Positions 8,503 to 18,665 of a stretch of DNA of 64,000 nucleotides are shown piece after piece; position 1 is the first letter of the stretch; every line of letters begins with the position of its first letter. The stretch spans positions 1-64,000 of the forward strand of contig JAGHSA010000013.1 in NCBI GenBank assembly GCA_018066125.1. The letters are read 5' to 3'. Position numbers and translations under genes: made by a program. The stretch comes from Candidatus Cryptobacteroides onthequi (GTDB lineage Bacteria > Bacteroidota > Bacteroidia > Bacteroidales > UBA932). The notes under the pieces were generated by a model. That model had not been told where the DNA came from. It was given only the letters and a program-made list of their open reading frames with translations, and ran no database searches.

Positions 8503-10557
8503 ATGAACAACAACTGTGAGAACTTAAGCAGGTATGCCATCAATCTCAACGAGATGGCATCCAAAGGAAAGCTCGATCCTGTCATCGGCAGGGACGAGGA
8601 GATACGCAGGGTCCTCCAGATCCTGAGCAGACGAACCAAGAACAACCCTATACTCGTGGGAGAGCCAGGCGTCGGCAAGACAGCCATCTCCGAAGGCATA
8701 GCGCTGAAGATCATCGACGGCAACGTCCCCGAGAATCTCAAAAGCAAGACCATCTACTCTCTCGACATGGGAGCCCTCATCGCCGGTGCCAAGTACCAGG
8801 GCGAGTTTGAGGAGCGCCTCAAGGGAGTGGTGAAGGAAGTCGTGGAGAGCGACGGAGAGATCATTCTATTCATCGACGAGATCCACACCCTGGTCGGAGC
8901 AGGCAGAAGCTCCGGCGCCATGGACGCATCCAACATCCTCAAGCCGGCGCTTGCACGCGGAGAGCTCCGCACCATAGGATCCACCACCCTGGACGAGTTC
9001 CAGAAATATTTCGAGACCGACAAGGCACTCGAGAGACGTTTCCAGAAAGTGATGGTAGACGAGCCGTCACCGGCAGAATCCATCGCCATCATGCGCGGAC
9101 TGAAGGAAAAGTATGAGAACCACCACAAGGTGCGCATCGAGGATGACGCCCTGATCGCGGCGGTGAACCTGTCGCACAGGTACATCAACAACCGTTTCCT
9201 CCCGGACAAGGCCATCGACCTCGTGGACGAGGCGGCATCGAAGCTGCGTCTGGAGATGAACTCCGTACCGGAGCCCATCGATGACCTCAACAGCCGCATA
9301 CGCCAGCTCGAGATCGAGAAGGAGGCCATCAAGAGGGAGGGCGTCTCGCTCAAGATGGAGAAGATAGATGCAGAGCTCAAGGAGCTCAATGCCCGCAGGC
9401 AGGAGCTCACATCCAGGTGGAACGACGAAAAGGGCATACTCACCGCCCTCCAGACCGCGCGTCAGGAGATCGAGGACTACCGCAATGAGGCGGCTATCGC
9501 CGAAAGGGGCGGCGACTACGGCAAGGTGGCGGAGCTGCGCTACGGCAAGATGGCCGCGGCACAGAAACGCATCGACGAACTCACGGCACGCCAGGCCGCC
9601 ATCAAGGATCCCATCATCACGGAAGCGGTGACCCCGGAGGACATTGCGGAGGTGGTCGCAAGATGGACAGGCATCCCCGTGAACAGGATGCTTGAGAGCG
9701 AGAAGGAGAAGCTCCTGCGCATGGAAGCGGAACTTCACAAGAGGGTCGTCGGCCAGGACAGGGCCATCTCGGCGGTATCCGATGCGGTGCGGCGCAGCCG
9801 GGCAGGCCTCTCGAGCGAGAAACGCCCTATCGGATCGTTCCTCTTCATGGGAACCACCGGTGTGGGCAAGACGGAGCTCGCCAAGGCACTCGCCGGATTC
9901 CTTTTCAACGATGAGAACATGATCACCCGCATCGACATGAGCGAGTATCAGGAGCGCCACACAGTCAGCAGGCTTGTGGGTGCGCCTCCGGGATACGTGG
10001 GGTACGATGAGGGCGGACAGCTCACGGAGGCCGTGAGACGCAAGCCTTACTCTGTGGTACTGCTCGACGAGATAGAGAAGGCGCATCCGGATGTGTTCAA
10101 TGTGCTCCTCCAGGTACTTGACGACGGACGCCTCACGGACAACAAGGGACGCACGGTGGACTTCAAGAACACCATCCTGATCATGACTTCCAACCTCCGG
10201 GAGGAAGAGCTCAAGGCCGTGATGAGACCGGAGTTCCTCAACAGGATAGACGAAATCATCACCTTCGACGTGCTCTCAAAGGACGATATCAGGGAGATCG
10301 TACGCATCCAGATGGAGGCTCTCGGGAAGACTCTTGCGGATGACGGTATCGAGCTGAGCTTCACCCCGGCATTCGAGGATTTCATGACCGAAAATGGTTA
10401 CGACCCTGCCTACGGCGCACGCCCTGTCAAGCGTCTTATCCAGAGGGAGCTGGTCAACCTGCTCGCAAAAGCGGTGCTTGACGGTACCGTCCACAAGGAC
10501 AGCACCATCGTGGCAGATGCAGACGGCGATGAAATAGTGATCAGGAACGGAGACTAG
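8503..10557 (+). CDS. clpB: ClpB-type disaggregase lacking the N-terminal domain
   Basis: The 684-residue AAA+ protein starts almost directly at the first ATPase domain ([18 protein letters not shown] at about 24-41). The first Walker A GEPGVGKT is at 53-60, the second GTTGVGKT at about 450-457, and a charged coiled-coil middle domain lies between. [13 protein letters not shown] supplies the second pore loop. Canonical ClpB is about 860 residues, and the roughly 150-residue substrate-binding N domain is absent. No ClpP-binding IGF loop is apparent, so it should act with DnaK rather than a protease. The segment between MTSN and [10 protein letters not shown] is also shortened. It shares the four bases CTAG with the convergent gene's stop codon. 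Confidence 0.9.
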   Translation: MNNNCENLSRYAINLNEMASKGKLDPVIGRDEEIRRVLQILSRRTKNNPILVGEPGVGKTAISEGIALKIIDGNVPENLKSKTIYSLDMGALIAGAKYQGEFEERLKGVVKEVVESDGEIILFIDEIHTLVGAGRSSGAMDASNILKPALARGELRTIGSTTLDEFQKYFETDKALERRFQKVMVDEPSPAESIAIMRGLKEKYENHHKVRIEDDALIAAVNLSHRYINNRFLPDKAIDLVDEAASKLRLEMNSVPEPIDDLNSRIRQLEIEKEAIKREGVSLKMEKIDAELKELNARRQELTSRWNDEKGILTALQTARQEIEDYRNEAAIAERGGDYGKVAELRYGKMAAAQKRIDELTARQAAIKDPIITEAVTPEDIAEVVARWTGIPVNRMLESEKEKLLRMEAELHKRVVGQDRAISAVSDAVRRSRAGLSSEKRPIGSFLFMGTTGVGKTELAKALAGFLFNDENMITRIDMSEYQERHTVSRLVGAPPGYVGYDEGGQLTEAVRRKPYSVVLLDEIEKAHPDVFNVLLQVLDDGRLTDNKGRTVDFKNTILIMTSNLREEELKAVMRPEFLNRIDEIITFDVLSKDDIREIVRIQMEALGKTLADDGIELSFTPAFEDFMTENGYDPAYGARPVKRLIQRELVNLLAKAVLDGTVHKDSTIVADADGDEIVIRNGD

Positions 10558-11633
10558 AGTCCCAGGATCTCACGGAGCTTCTTCTCGTATGCAGAGGCAT
10601 AGTGCTCCATGCCCACATCGTTGGGATGGATGCCCTCTACCATTCCGTCCATACCGAGACCGATCTCCTCATAAGTCATATAATAGATATCTTTGAAGCC
10701 GGCGGCGAGAAGAGCCTCATATGCAGCACGCTGATCAGCATTCCTCGAGATGCGCACGTTCTGGATCTGAGAAGTCTCCTCGCCGCTGTTGCCGCAATGC
10801 TCCACGAGAAGGATAGGTGCAGAATGGTCATTGCGTATGCGGATGACCGCATTGATCACCTTCTCCTTGACGTCCTTGTCATTGGAAAGGTTAGGCAGGC
10901 AGTCGAGGATATAAACACTTGCCTTGATCTCGCAGATGAAGTCCAGAACCTCCGGCTCGAGCCTTCCGTTGCCGGAGAAACCGAGATTCACCACAGGAAT
11001 CTGGAGACGGCGGCTGATCATATTGCCGAAGCACATGCCGGGGCGGCTGGCACACGCTCCCTGGGCGATACTGGTACCGTAAAGGACCACAGGCTTCTCG
11101 TCTCCGACAGGGATGAAGCTGATCTCTGCCCCCTCAGGGACACCGATCTCCATCCACTTGACTGTATTGTAGAGAGGCAGGAACATATGATACTCATAGA
11201 CTCCATCCTCCGGATATGCGATCTGGTTGTACTTATAGGTGATTGTATCCCTGAAAGAAGGTGCGAACTCCGGCGCACACCAGTGGATCTCTCCCTTGGA
11301 ATCCTTCGCGAACATATCTATGCCGGATACGCCCGTGGACGGCATGTGAAACATGTTGTAGCCGCCGCTCACCTGATACCTGACCTTCAGGTCAGAGGCA
11401 TTGCTCCTGAACACGATGCTCAGTCCGGCCGAGTTGCGGCTGAGTCCCCATACCGCATCCCTGACGACTCCCTGGGCCCTGTCCGGCAGGCGGACATAGC
11501 TGTCGCGGATCTCGTCAAAACCCTGTCCGTGCACCACTGCACCGGCATCGAGAGGGTTGTACCACTTGGTCTGAGCCTGGCACAGCAGGCTGAATGTCAT
11601 GGCTGCCGCCAGGAGAATAAATGCCTTTTTCAT
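10554..11633 (-). CDS. Exported SGNH/GDSL-type hydrolase
   Basis: The 359-residue product has a signal peptide ending LCQAQ, so it is periplasmic or secreted. The first ~170 residues form a beta-rich domain with [15 protein letters not shown], as found before SGNH domains in Bacteroidetes esterases. The catalytic half shows block [13 protein letters not shown] (Ser nucleophile, Thr replacing Asp of GDS), block [10 protein letters not shown] and block [14 protein letters not shown] with the catalytic Asp/His. It is probably a carbohydrate or polyketide esterase acting on polysaccharide decorations. A TATTTGCAGC sequence abuts its ATG. Confidence 0.85.
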   Translation of the reverse strand: MKKAFILLAAAMTFSLLCQAQTKWYNPLDAGAVVHGQGFDEIRDSYVRLPDRAQGVVRDAVWGLSRNSAGLSIVFRSNASDLKVRYQVSGGYNMFHMPSTGVSGIDMFAKDSKGEIHWCAPEFAPSFRDTITYKYNQIAYPEDGVYEYHMFLPLYNTVKWMEIGVPEGAEISFIPVGDEKPVVLYGTSIAQGACASRPGMCFGNMISRRLQIPVVNLGFSGNGRLEPEVLDFICEIKASVYILDCLPNLSNDKDVKEKVINAVIRIRNDHSAPILLVEHCGNSGEETSQIQNVRISRNADQRAAYEALLAAGFKDIYYMTYEEIGLGMDGMVEGIHPNDVGMEHYASAYEKKLREILGL

Positions 11634-11715
11634 GCTGCAAATACGTTAAAACCTGATAAAGATAAGATGTTTTCTTGTAACTTGCATATCTAAATCATCC
11701 GCACCCTGCATATTT

Positions 11716-13710
11716 ATGAATAGAAAAAACATCTTCCTGACCATATCCTGCATCCTGACAATGCTTCCCGCCATGCTCTGCGCCTCCACCAGAGACGACA
11801 GAGGATGGACGCTTTCCACCTCAGATGCCGACGGCAGGTACTACGGAGTGCCTGTGGCAAACGGCTGCATGGGGCTCATGCCCGGAAGGGACCCATTCTC
11901 TGTCAAAGGAGTCATACTCAACAATGTCTATGACGCGAACAGGAATATGGGCGTCAGCAGGATTGCGAACTCCATCAACCCCTGGATGCTGGATATGAGC
12001 ATCGACGGCACTCCCGTGACCAGGGAGAGCATGAACGGATGGATCCAGACACTGGACATGAGACGCGCCAGACTGGATGCATCGTGGAAAGACAGGGATG
12101 CCGAGATCTCCTATACACTCCGCGCACTCAGATGCCTCCCTCACACCGCCGTGATGACCATCAGCATCAAGGCGCTGAAAGACATCACCGTCAGCGCGTC
12201 CCCATCATTCAAGTCGCCGAAGGATTTCAAGGAAAAGGACAGCTGCACCGTATCCTACAATGCTGACGGCGTCAGCTATGGCATCTCGCGCACCTGGGGA
12301 CCGACTCCGAACCGCAGGATACTCCTATCAGCCTCATCCTGTCTGGTTACCGATGAGGGTCCCGTGAACGGAGACATCACCCTGAAAAAGGGAAAAAGCC
12401 TGAAGATGCACCTCATAGGCTCCGTCTGCACCTCACAGGACTTCAGTGACCCGTGCAACGAATCGGACCGCGAGGTGCTGTACTGCATCATGGAGGGCAT
12501 GGACGCCCTCATCGCAAGGCACGAGGCACAGTGGGATGAACTCTGGCAGGGAGACATCGTCATCGATGGAGATCCTGAGGCCCAGAAAGTGGCCAGAGCG
12601 GCACTTTTCAGCCTCTACTCATCCTGCCGGGAAGGCTCCTGCAGCAGCATCCCTCCATTCGGTCTGTCGTCACGCGAATACAACGGACACATATTCTGGG
12701 ACTCCGAGCTCTGGATGTACCCGCCGATGCTCTTTCTCAACCAGGGCATGGCGGCATCCATGACAGACTACCGCATCCAGAGGCTGGACGCTGCACGCCG
12801 CAAGGCCGATGCCTATGGGTACAAGGGCGCCATGTTCCCATGGGAGAGTGACTGGTCCGGGGAGGAAGCCTGCCCAGTAAGCGCTCCGACCGGGCTGTTC
12901 GAGCACCACATAAGCGCGGATGTGGCCATTGCGGCGTGGAACAGATGGTGCATGACAGGCGACAGCGACTGGCTGCAGGACAGGGCGTGGCCTCTGATCA
13001 GGGATGTGGCAGACTTCTGGGTCAGCCGTGCCCGCCGCAATGAAGACGGGAGCTGGTCCATACGTAACGTCGTCTGCGCCGACGAATTTGCGGAGGGTGT
13101 GGACGACAATGCATTTACCAATGCGGCTGCCATCAAGGCGCTCAGGATCGCAGTGAAGGCTGCTGCGGCATGCGGACATACCCCTTCGCCGATGTGGCAG
13201 ACGGTAGCCGACGGGCTGAGGATACTCAGGGACGGCAATGGGGTCACGATGGAGTACGACGGGTACGACGGACGCATCATCAAGCAGGCGGATGTCAACC
13301 TGCTCTCATATCCGCTCCAGATCGTGACAGACGAGGCCTCGATCAGGAAAGATCTCATCTACTACGAAGACCGCATCCTGCCGAAAGGTCCTGCCATGTC
13401 ATATGCCATCCTGGCCCTGCAGTGGGCAAGGCTCGGAGAAGGGCAGAAGGCCTATGAGATGTATCTGAAGACCCTGGAAGGGCACCTCCATGGCGGGCTG
13501 CTGGCGTTCAGCGAGACCGCCGGACAAGGCGACACCTGTTTCATGACAGGATGGGGCGGAGTGCTTCAGACCTTCATCAACGGATTCTGCGGTCTGGAAC
13601 TGACCGATGACGGAGTAGTCCAGAAACAATCCGCTCTCCCAGATGGCTGGAAGAGCGTGACTGTGACCGGCGTGGGGCCGGAAAGGAAGACTTTCACAAG
13701 AAGCAGGTAA
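11716..13710 (+). CDS. Exported glycoside hydrolase family 65 protein
   Basis: The 664-residue product has a signal peptide (ending MLCAS) and an (alpha/alpha)6-barrel. Diagnostic GH65 segments are GAMFPWESDWSGEEACP, the general-acid region ADEFAEGVDDNAFTNAAA with the Asp-Glu at about 456-457, KQADVNLLSYPL, and a C-terminal barrel strand. The PWES segment is closer to acid trehalase and protein glucosylgalactosyl-hydroxylysine glucosidase than to the phosphorylases, so hydrolysis of an alpha-glucoside seems likely. The substrate is not predictable. It is divergent from the SGNH gene and convergent with the M48 gene (3-base gap). Confidence 0.8.
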   Translation: MNRKNIFLTISCILTMLPAMLCASTRDDRGWTLSTSDADGRYYGVPVANGCMGLMPGRDPFSVKGVILNNVYDANRNMGVSRIANSINPWMLDMSIDGTPVTRESMNGWIQTLDMRRARLDASWKDRDAEISYTLRALRCLPHTAVMTISIKALKDITVSASPSFKSPKDFKEKDSCTVSYNADGVSYGISRTWGPTPNRRILLSASSCLVTDEGPVNGDITLKKGKSLKMHLIGSVCTSQDFSDPCNESDREVLYCIMEGMDALIARHEAQWDELWQGDIVIDGDPEAQKVARAALFSLYSSCREGSCSSIPPFGLSSREYNGHIFWDSELWMYPPMLFLNQGMAASMTDYRIQRLDAARRKADAYGYKGAMFPWESDWSGEEACPVSAPTGLFEHHISADVAIAAWNRWCMTGDSDWLQDRAWPLIRDVADFWVSRARRNEDGSWSIRNVVCADEFAEGVDDNAFTNAAAIKALRIAVKAAAACGHTPSPMWQTVADGLRILRDGNGVTMEYDGYDGRIIKQADVNLLSYPLQIVTDEASIRKDLIYYEDRILPKGPAMSYAILALQWARLGEGQKAYEMYLKTLEGHLHGGLLAFSETAGQGDTCFMTGWGGVLQTFINGFCGLELTDDGVVQKQSALPDGWKSVTVTGVGPERKTFTRSR

Positions 13711-13713
13711 ATC

Positions 13714-14481
13714 CTATTTCTTGCCGGTGAGGCGATCCGCCTTCTCCCTCTGGCGGTCAGCCCTCTTCTGGTTGTCTGGATGGTCGGAGAACATGTTCTG
13801 GAGCTGGGAAGCCCTGCTGCCTCCGGAGAGCTTCACAAGCTTCTGGAGAGAGTTGGCCATGCTGTACGGAGTATGTCCGTTCGCGATGGCGAACTCATAT
13901 CCGTAGTCGTCTGCCTGATACTCCATCTTCTGTGAGTACTGCGAGTTGGCGAGAGTCTCCGCGAGATCGCCGAGGACGCCCTGAGAGAGAGCTCCGAGCG
14001 CGCCGGCCGCATTGACCACATTGCGGGCCGCAGCATTCATATAGGCCTTCTTCATGCGTGACTTCACATGCTGCTTCACCACATGGCCGATCTCATGCCC
14101 GATGACGGCGATGAGTTCATCATCATCCATGACATCCATCAGGCCGCTGTAAACCCTCACCGAACCGTCTGCAGACGCGAATGCATTGATCTCGTCCGTC
14201 TGATAGACCTTGAAGTTGAGAGGGAGACCCGGCACATTGGCTGTCTTCATAAGGTTCTGGAGACGCTTGTTGTATGCTCCGTTGTCAATCTTGTTCCTGG
14301 CATCGAGCTGAGCCGTGGACTGCTTGCAGAGCTCGACCACCTGCGCATCGGTGATGCTGGCTGCGGTGGCGGCATTAGCCATGGCCGAGCCGAGCTGAGC
14401 CGAGTCCCAGTTGGTGTTTCCAAGTATCGAGCAGCTGGACAGAGCCATCACCGCTCCCAGAAATAAAGCTATTCTTCTCAT
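13714..14481 (-). CDS. M48-family metalloprotease lipoprotein (LoiP/YggG-like)
   Basis: The 255-residue product has a lipoprotein signal (ALSSC at about 13-17) and the zinc-binding HEIGHVVKQH motif with the third ligand in KMEYQADDYGYEFA. The SADGSVRVYSGLMDVMDDDELIAVIGHE block is typical of small periplasmic M48 proteases related to E. coli LoiP and BepA. It probably degrades or checks misassembled envelope proteins. It is last in a three-gene minus-strand run, 15 bases after the metallophosphoesterase gene. Confidence 0.92.
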   Translation of the reverse strand: MRRIALFLGAVMALSSCSILGNTNWDSAQLGSAMANAATAASITDAQVVELCKQSTAQLDARNKIDNGAYNKRLQNLMKTANVPGLPLNFKVYQTDEINAFASADGSVRVYSGLMDVMDDDELIAVIGHEIGHVVKQHVKSRMKKAYMNAAARNVVNAAGALGALSQGVLGDLAETLANSQYSQKMEYQADDYGYEFAIANGHTPYSMANSLQKLVKLSGGSRASQLQNMFSDHPDNQKRADRQREKADRLTGKK

Positions 14482-14496
14482 ATTATCCTGTATCTT

Positions 14497-15855
14497 TTAT
14501 CTGCGTATCTTCGGCACACTGCGCTTCTTGCGGGGTGCTATGCTGACACTGTCGACGACCTTGCCCGTTGCGGCATTGTGGACTGTCACATCAAGCCTGC
14601 CGCCCTCGACCTTTCCTTCGATGACGGTCGCGAAGTCTGTCTCCGAATCGAGAGAAGGACCTCCTCCGACGAGCATGGTCCAGGAATGCGCCTCGCATGG
14701 ATCATCCCTGCGATAGGTATGAGTATGTCCGCACACGAGGAGCTGGCATCCCGCATTCTCGAGGAGCGGTCCCCAGAGCTGATAGCAGTAACGCTGCCAC
14801 TCGGCATAGTCCAGCCTGTAGCGCGGATCCTTGTCTGCAGGATGTATGTCTCCCGGATTGGCCGCAGGGTCGGCATCATGCAGAGGGATATGGCAGAATG
14901 CCACGATATACGGCGCGGAGGCGATCTCAGGCCTGCGGAGGGCATCCTCCAGCCACTTCGCCTGCGCCTCGCGGTAAGGCTCGCTGTTGAAGAGGTTGCA
15001 GAAGATAGGGTTGGTATCCACCTTGTCCTCTCCCGTATCCAGACCTATCATGGCCACATCGCCCATCCTGACCGCGAAGCAGCGGCCCAGATCCCAGTCT
15101 CTCGAGCTGCGCTCCTCCGGCTGGCGGAACATCCACGCCCTCTCGTAGTGGCGTGCAGCGAGTCCGCGGACGTCGTGGTTGCCGCAGCTGAGAAGGTACG
15201 GGGTCTCCGATGCGTAGTCCCTGATCTTTATCTCCGGATAGAAAAGTGTCTCCTTGAGGGTCTCGATGTCCTCGGCGTGGCTCATGGTGTCACCGTTCCA
15301 TACCACACAGGACGGAGCGATGGCTGCGATCTTCTCTGTCAGCCTGTCGAAGACAGGGTCGGACTTGTGAGTGTCGTTGATCACGCAGAAATGTGCCTTG
15401 GCATCCTTGCCCGCGGTGGTGAAAGAGTAGATGCGCGGATCCTCTTCTGTGCCGAGTATCATCATCCTGTGGCCGTGCACGTAGTTGATGCAGTCTGCGC
15501 CGATGCGATAGTAGTACTTCGTGGCAGGCTCGAGCCCGGTGAGACGGATGAGCATGACATCAGAGTTCAGGTCCGTGACGCGATATCCTCCGCATTTCAC
15601 CTTCACACCATCGCTCAGATCGCTCTGGCGTCCGTAGATGACATATCCGCTGGCGAGTGCGCTTACAGTGAATGCCACACCCATGCTGGTCTCGGCATAG
15701 TTCTGGAGCATAGGGGCGGATGTGATGAGCTTTGCCGGCATGCGGGGCTCAGCCTTCTCCTGCGGCGCGGCACCCTCCTGAGCGAGTGCGGCGTCCGTAA
15801 AAGCGGTGCCCGCAGCGAGCACAGCAGTGCTCTTGAGGAATGATCTTCTATCCAT
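14497..15855 (-). CDS. Tat-type exported metallophosphoesterase
   Basis: I start at 15855 (MDRRSFLKST), a twin-arginine-like signal, giving 452 residues. An N-terminal fibronectin-like domain (PATKYYYRIG) precedes a calcineurin-like phosphoesterase domain with the metal motifs VINDTHKSD, WNGDTMSH, CGNHD, FCHIP and GHTHTYR. The layout resembles purple acid phosphatases. It should remove phosphate from extracellular substrates. It is 8 bases after the FAD oxidoreductase gene, whose product begins with the similar MDRRQFLK, so the two are exported and expressed together. Confidence 0.9.
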   Translation of the reverse strand: MDRRSFLKSTAVLAAGTAFTDAALAQEGAAPQEKAEPRMPAKLITSAPMLQNYAETSMGVAFTVSALASGYVIYGRQSDLSDGVKVKCGGYRVTDLNSDVMLIRLTGLEPATKYYYRIGADCINYVHGHRMMILGTEEDPRIYSFTTAGKDAKAHFCVINDTHKSDPVFDRLTEKIAAIAPSCVVWNGDTMSHAEDIETLKETLFYPEIKIRDYASETPYLLSCGNHDVRGLAARHYERAWMFRQPEERSSRDWDLGRCFAVRMGDVAMIGLDTGEDKVDTNPIFCNLFNSEPYREAQAKWLEDALRRPEIASAPYIVAFCHIPLHDADPAANPGDIHPADKDPRYRLDYAEWQRYCYQLWGPLLENAGCQLLVCGHTHTYRRDDPCEAHSWTMLVGGGPSLDSETDFATVIEGKVEGGRLDVTVHNAATGKVVDSVSIAPRKKRSVPKIRR

Positions 15856-15863
15856 TGTATTGA

Positions 15864-17171
15864 TTACCAATCGAGTTTAACTTTCTGCCTGCGGAGGTTC
15901 GCCTGAAGCTCTGGGACATTGACCTCACGGCAGCCGCAGCGCTTGAGTGCGGCGATGCCGGCAGCTGTACCGGCAGCCTGACCTGTCATGAGACAGGTAC
16001 CGATCTCGCGCGCATCATATGTGAGTCCCCTCTCGAAACCGAAGCAGCGGCCCGCCACGAGGAGGTTGGTGACTTTCTTAGGGAGAAGGGCGCTGTAAGG
16101 CACCTGCCATATCTTGCGTGAGCCGACCTTGACTTTCTTGTCCTCCCATGAAAGGGTGGAATCTCCTCCTGTGAAGCCGATGACGTCGTCATAGCTCTTG
16201 CCGACGGCTGCTCCCTCCACGGTCACATTCGCGACACTGTTGAGCACTCGCGTGATCCTGACTCCGACCACAGACGGGGTGTCGAGCAGGTAGAGATCCT
16301 CGCAGCCCGGGTTCTTGCGGAGGTCCATGGCGTCCTCCCACATCATCTTGCGGAGGCCCAGCTGGATGCGGGTGAGGTTGTACATGTCCAGACCGTCCTG
16401 CTGCCTTTCACCCGTGGTGTGGCGCGTGAGGACTCCCGGGATGCAGGTTACATTGCCGCGAGGGCTGGCTGCCGCATGGCCGATGCGCCACATGGCACCG
16501 ATATCCTCCTTGTATACGTTGAAATCCTCACCGGCCCATTCGAGGATGTCGCCATCGCCGGAGCAGTCGATCACATAGTCGGCCTTGATGGCCACGCGCC
16601 CGCTCTTTCCCTCGACGATGACAGTGGCGATCCTGTCTCCCGACATGAGGATCTCCGCTGCCTGGACGCCGTAAAGAAGGCGCACACCGGCCTCAGAGAG
16701 CATCTCTTCCATGTAGTATTTCGCAGCCTCGGGATCCACCTTCGGGCGCACCTTCTCATAGTTGAGCATACCGACCTTGTCGAGACGGTCGCAGAGCTCC
16801 TCACAGATGCCGCTTACAGCCTTGACCGGCTCGCCATCCCTGACAGGGTTGTACATATTGATGATAGGGGTCACACCGCAGCCTGTGAAAAGACCGCCGA
16901 GGAAGTACTGGCGCTCAAGCACAAGCACATCCGAGCCCTGTCTTGCCGCCGCAACGGCCGCCGCGAATCCTGCAGGGCCACCACCTACCACGACCACATC
17001 GGCCTTGTCCACAACAGGAATCCTGCGCGCAGGCTCCTTGACATAGCCCTGTGTCTCGAGTGCGGAAGAATATGTCTTCACGGTTTCTGTCTTGGCTCCG
17101 GCCGGCAGACCGCCCGCCATCACGGCCCCTGTACTGAGGGTTCCGATTTTGAGGAATTGTCGTCTATCCAT
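15864..17171 (-). CDS. Exported FAD-dependent oxidoreductase
   Basis: The 435-residue product begins with a twin-arginine-like signal (MDRRQFLKIG). The FAD-binding Rossmann motif VVVGGGPAGFAAAVAAARQG is at about 60-79, followed by GGLFTGCGVTP. A C-terminal LVAGRCFGFERG and ETGTCLMTG-like end (EIGTCLMTGQAAGTAAG) is typical of the FAD_oxidored family found in polysaccharide-use loci. The substrate is unknown. It is first in the operon with the metallophosphoesterase and M48 protease, with a -7 box at 17192-17199. Confidence 0.88.
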   Translation of the reverse strand: MDRRQFLKIGTLSTGAVMAGGLPAGAKTETVKTYSSALETQGYVKEPARRIPVVDKADVVVVGGGPAGFAAAVAAARQGSDVLVLERQYFLGGLFTGCGVTPIINMYNPVRDGEPVKAVSGICEELCDRLDKVGMLNYEKVRPKVDPEAAKYYMEEMLSEAGVRLLYGVQAAEILMSGDRIATVIVEGKSGRVAIKADYVIDCSGDGDILEWAGEDFNVYKEDIGAMWRIGHAAASPRGNVTCIPGVLTRHTTGERQQDGLDMYNLTRIQLGLRKMMWEDAMDLRKNPGCEDLYLLDTPSVVGVRITRVLNSVANVTVEGAAVGKSYDDVIGFTGGDSTLSWEDKKVKVGSRKIWQVPYSALLPKKVTNLLVAGRCFGFERGLTYDAREIGTCLMTGQAAGTAAGIAALKRCGCREVNVPELQANLRRQKVKLDW

Positions 17172-17191
17172 CGTTTCAGTGCTGTTTCATA

Positions 17192-17199
17192 CAAAGTTA
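17192..17199 (-). promoter_or_regulatory. -7 box of the FAD oxidoreductase operon
   Basis: TAACTTTG on the minus strand, 20 bases before the ATG at 17171. No properly spaced TTTG is seen upstream. Confidence 0.45.
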
Positions 17200-17265
17200 G
17201 GAAAAAGATGCCATTTTCTGCTCAATATGGATTAACTTGCACCGCAATTGATACCACTCTCGCAG

Positions 17266-18354
17266 ATGAAGAATCACATTACGGCATTGCGGCGCTGTGT
17301 GGCGGCGCTCATCCTCACCCTCCTCCCATTCACCGGACTCTGCCGGGACAGGGATCAGGAAAGTGTCAACAGGGAGATTTTCGCCCGCACGCTCGAGGCG
17401 GTCTCCGGTGCGGCAGATGCGCCGATGGGAGAACTGGTGGTGCGGATTGCGGAGAGCTTCATGGACACGCCCTATGTCGGAGGGACACTCGAGGTGGAGC
17501 CTGAGGTGCTGCGCATCTGCATGGACAAGACCGACTGCATACTTTTCGTGGAGATGTGCACCTGTCTGGCGCTGACATTCAAGGGGGTCGATCTCGCCGT
17601 CGCGGGAAGGGACGGGGCGGTGAAGTGTGTTGCCCCGAGCCGGCATGGCACGGTGAAGGACGGGACGGTGCAGGAAGTTGCCCCGAGCCGGCATGGCACG
17701 GTGAAGGACGGGACGGTGCAGGGCGTTGCCTCGAGCCGGCATGGCACGGTGAAGGACGGGACTCTGCGGGACGGGACGACGGACAGGGCACTGCGGGACG
17801 GGACGGTGACGGACAGAGCACTGCGGGCCGTGCCGTCATACGAGCTTTTGCGCCGCAATGTCCAGGCGATGCGCTACCGCCGTGGCATCGTGGACGGCTA
17901 CGCCTCACGCATACACTACACCTCGGAATGGATACTCCAGGCCGAGCGCATGGGCATCATGGAGGAGTTCAGCGGGGAGCTCGGCGTGGAGTACGGGCAG
18001 GCCTTCGGCTTCATGAGCGCGCATCTGGACTCGTACGCGCAGATGAGGGACAAGGCGGCCAGAGAGGCCATTGCGGCGGTGGAAAAGGAGCTCGAGACCC
18101 ACGCGCCGTTCCATTTCGTGCCGCAAGAGCGGCTGAGGGACGCCTCCGTGGCGGCGCAGATACATGACGGCGACATCATCTTCCTCATGTCGCGCGCCAA
18201 GGGACTCGACATAGCGCACGTCGCCATAGCCCGCCGGGTGGACGGCGAGCTGCACTTCATCCACGCGTCCTCGAAGGCCGGAAAGGTCATCCTCGAGCCA
18301 CGCACTCTCGCCGACTACGCCGCCAACGGCATACGCGTGGCGAGACTGCTCTAG
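17266..18354 (+). CDS. DUF1460 amidase-like protein with an in-frame minisatellite
   Basis: The start at 17266 (MKNHITALRR) gives 362 residues with a signal peptide. The DUF1460 fold is related to NlpC/P60 peptidases. The probable catalytic Cys is in KTDCILFVEMC and the His in LDIAHVAIARR, with FIHASSKAGKV near the end. The family is linked to N-acetylmuramoyl-L-alanine amidase activity on cell-wall fragments. Between LALTFKGVD and SYELLRRNVQAMRYR lies an insert of roughly 75 residues made of 16-residue repeats (SRHGTVKDGTVQ). I would not expect this in the family. The frame stays open throughout. Confidence 0.85.
   Translation: MKNHITALRRCVAALILTLLPFTGLCRDRDQESVNREIFARTLEAVSGAADAPMGELVVRIAESFMDTPYVGGTLEVEPEVLRICMDKTDCILFVEMCTCLALTFKGVDLAVAGRDGAVKCVAPSRHGTVKDGTVQEVAPSRHGTVKDGTVQGVASSRHGTVKDGTLRDGTTDRALRDGTVTDRALRAVPSYELLRRNVQAMRYRRGIVDGYASRIHYTSEWILQAERMGIMEEFSGELGVEYGQAFGFMSAHLDSYAQMRDKAAREAIAAVEKELETHAPFHFVPQERLRDASVAAQIHDGDIIFLMSRAKGLDIAHVAIARRVDGELHFIHASSKAGKVILEPRTLADYAANGIRVARLL
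17629..17772 (+). repeat. 48-base tandem repeat, three copies, inside the DUF1460 gene
   Basis: Copies start at 17629, 17677 and 17725. The first two are nearly identical and the third differs mainly at its 3' end. A degenerate tail of 27-30-base units (GGACGGGACG...ACAGxGCACTGCGG) runs to about 17827. The 48-base period is 16 codons, so copy-number change keeps the frame. Confidence 0.9.
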
Positions 18355-18374
18355 CGCACCCGGCACTTTGAGCT

Positions 18375-18466
18375 GATGACCAGCTTCGGCCCTCGAGGCA
18401 GATGACCAGCTTCGGCTCTCGAGGCAGAGGAGCAGCTCCGGCTCTCGAGGCTGAGGAGCTCTTTCC
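18375..18466 (+). repeat. 26-base tandem repeat left of the RAYT element
   Basis: Units at 18375, 18401 and 18427 are followed by a degenerate fourth. Each contains CTCGAGGC. Units of the same 26-base length and core lie on the right side at 19737-19788. The rest of the 18355-18665 gap holds the palindrome block at 18486-18564 and no gene. Confidence 0.75.
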
Positions 18467-18485
18467 GGATGAAGCTTGACTCGGC

Positions 18486-18564
18486 TGACATGAAACAGGC
18501 CGTTTTCGTGTCAATTTGCAGTTTCGAAGGCGATTTTGACACGAAATGAAGCGTTTTCATGTCA
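18486..18564 (+). repeat. REP-like palindrome doublet, left flank of the transposase
   Basis: Two imperfect 28-base palindromes (18486-18513 and 18537-18564) start 51 bases apart. Both have TGACAyGAAA at one end and its complement at the other. The right flank (19661-19739) has the same 79-base arrangement. Confidence 0.8.
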
Positions 18565-18665
18565 ATTTCAGGCTACATGAGGATTGTTTGATTTTCTTGA
18601 CTATCTTTCGCCTGGCTCTCGCCATAGGGTTTTCATAAGTAGGGTTAGACATTGGAGGGTAAGAC

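Noticed and set aside
17629..17827. CRISPR-like tandem array
   Set aside because: Units are contiguous with no unique spacers, lie inside an open reading frame, and have no cas genes nearby. It is a coding minisatellite.
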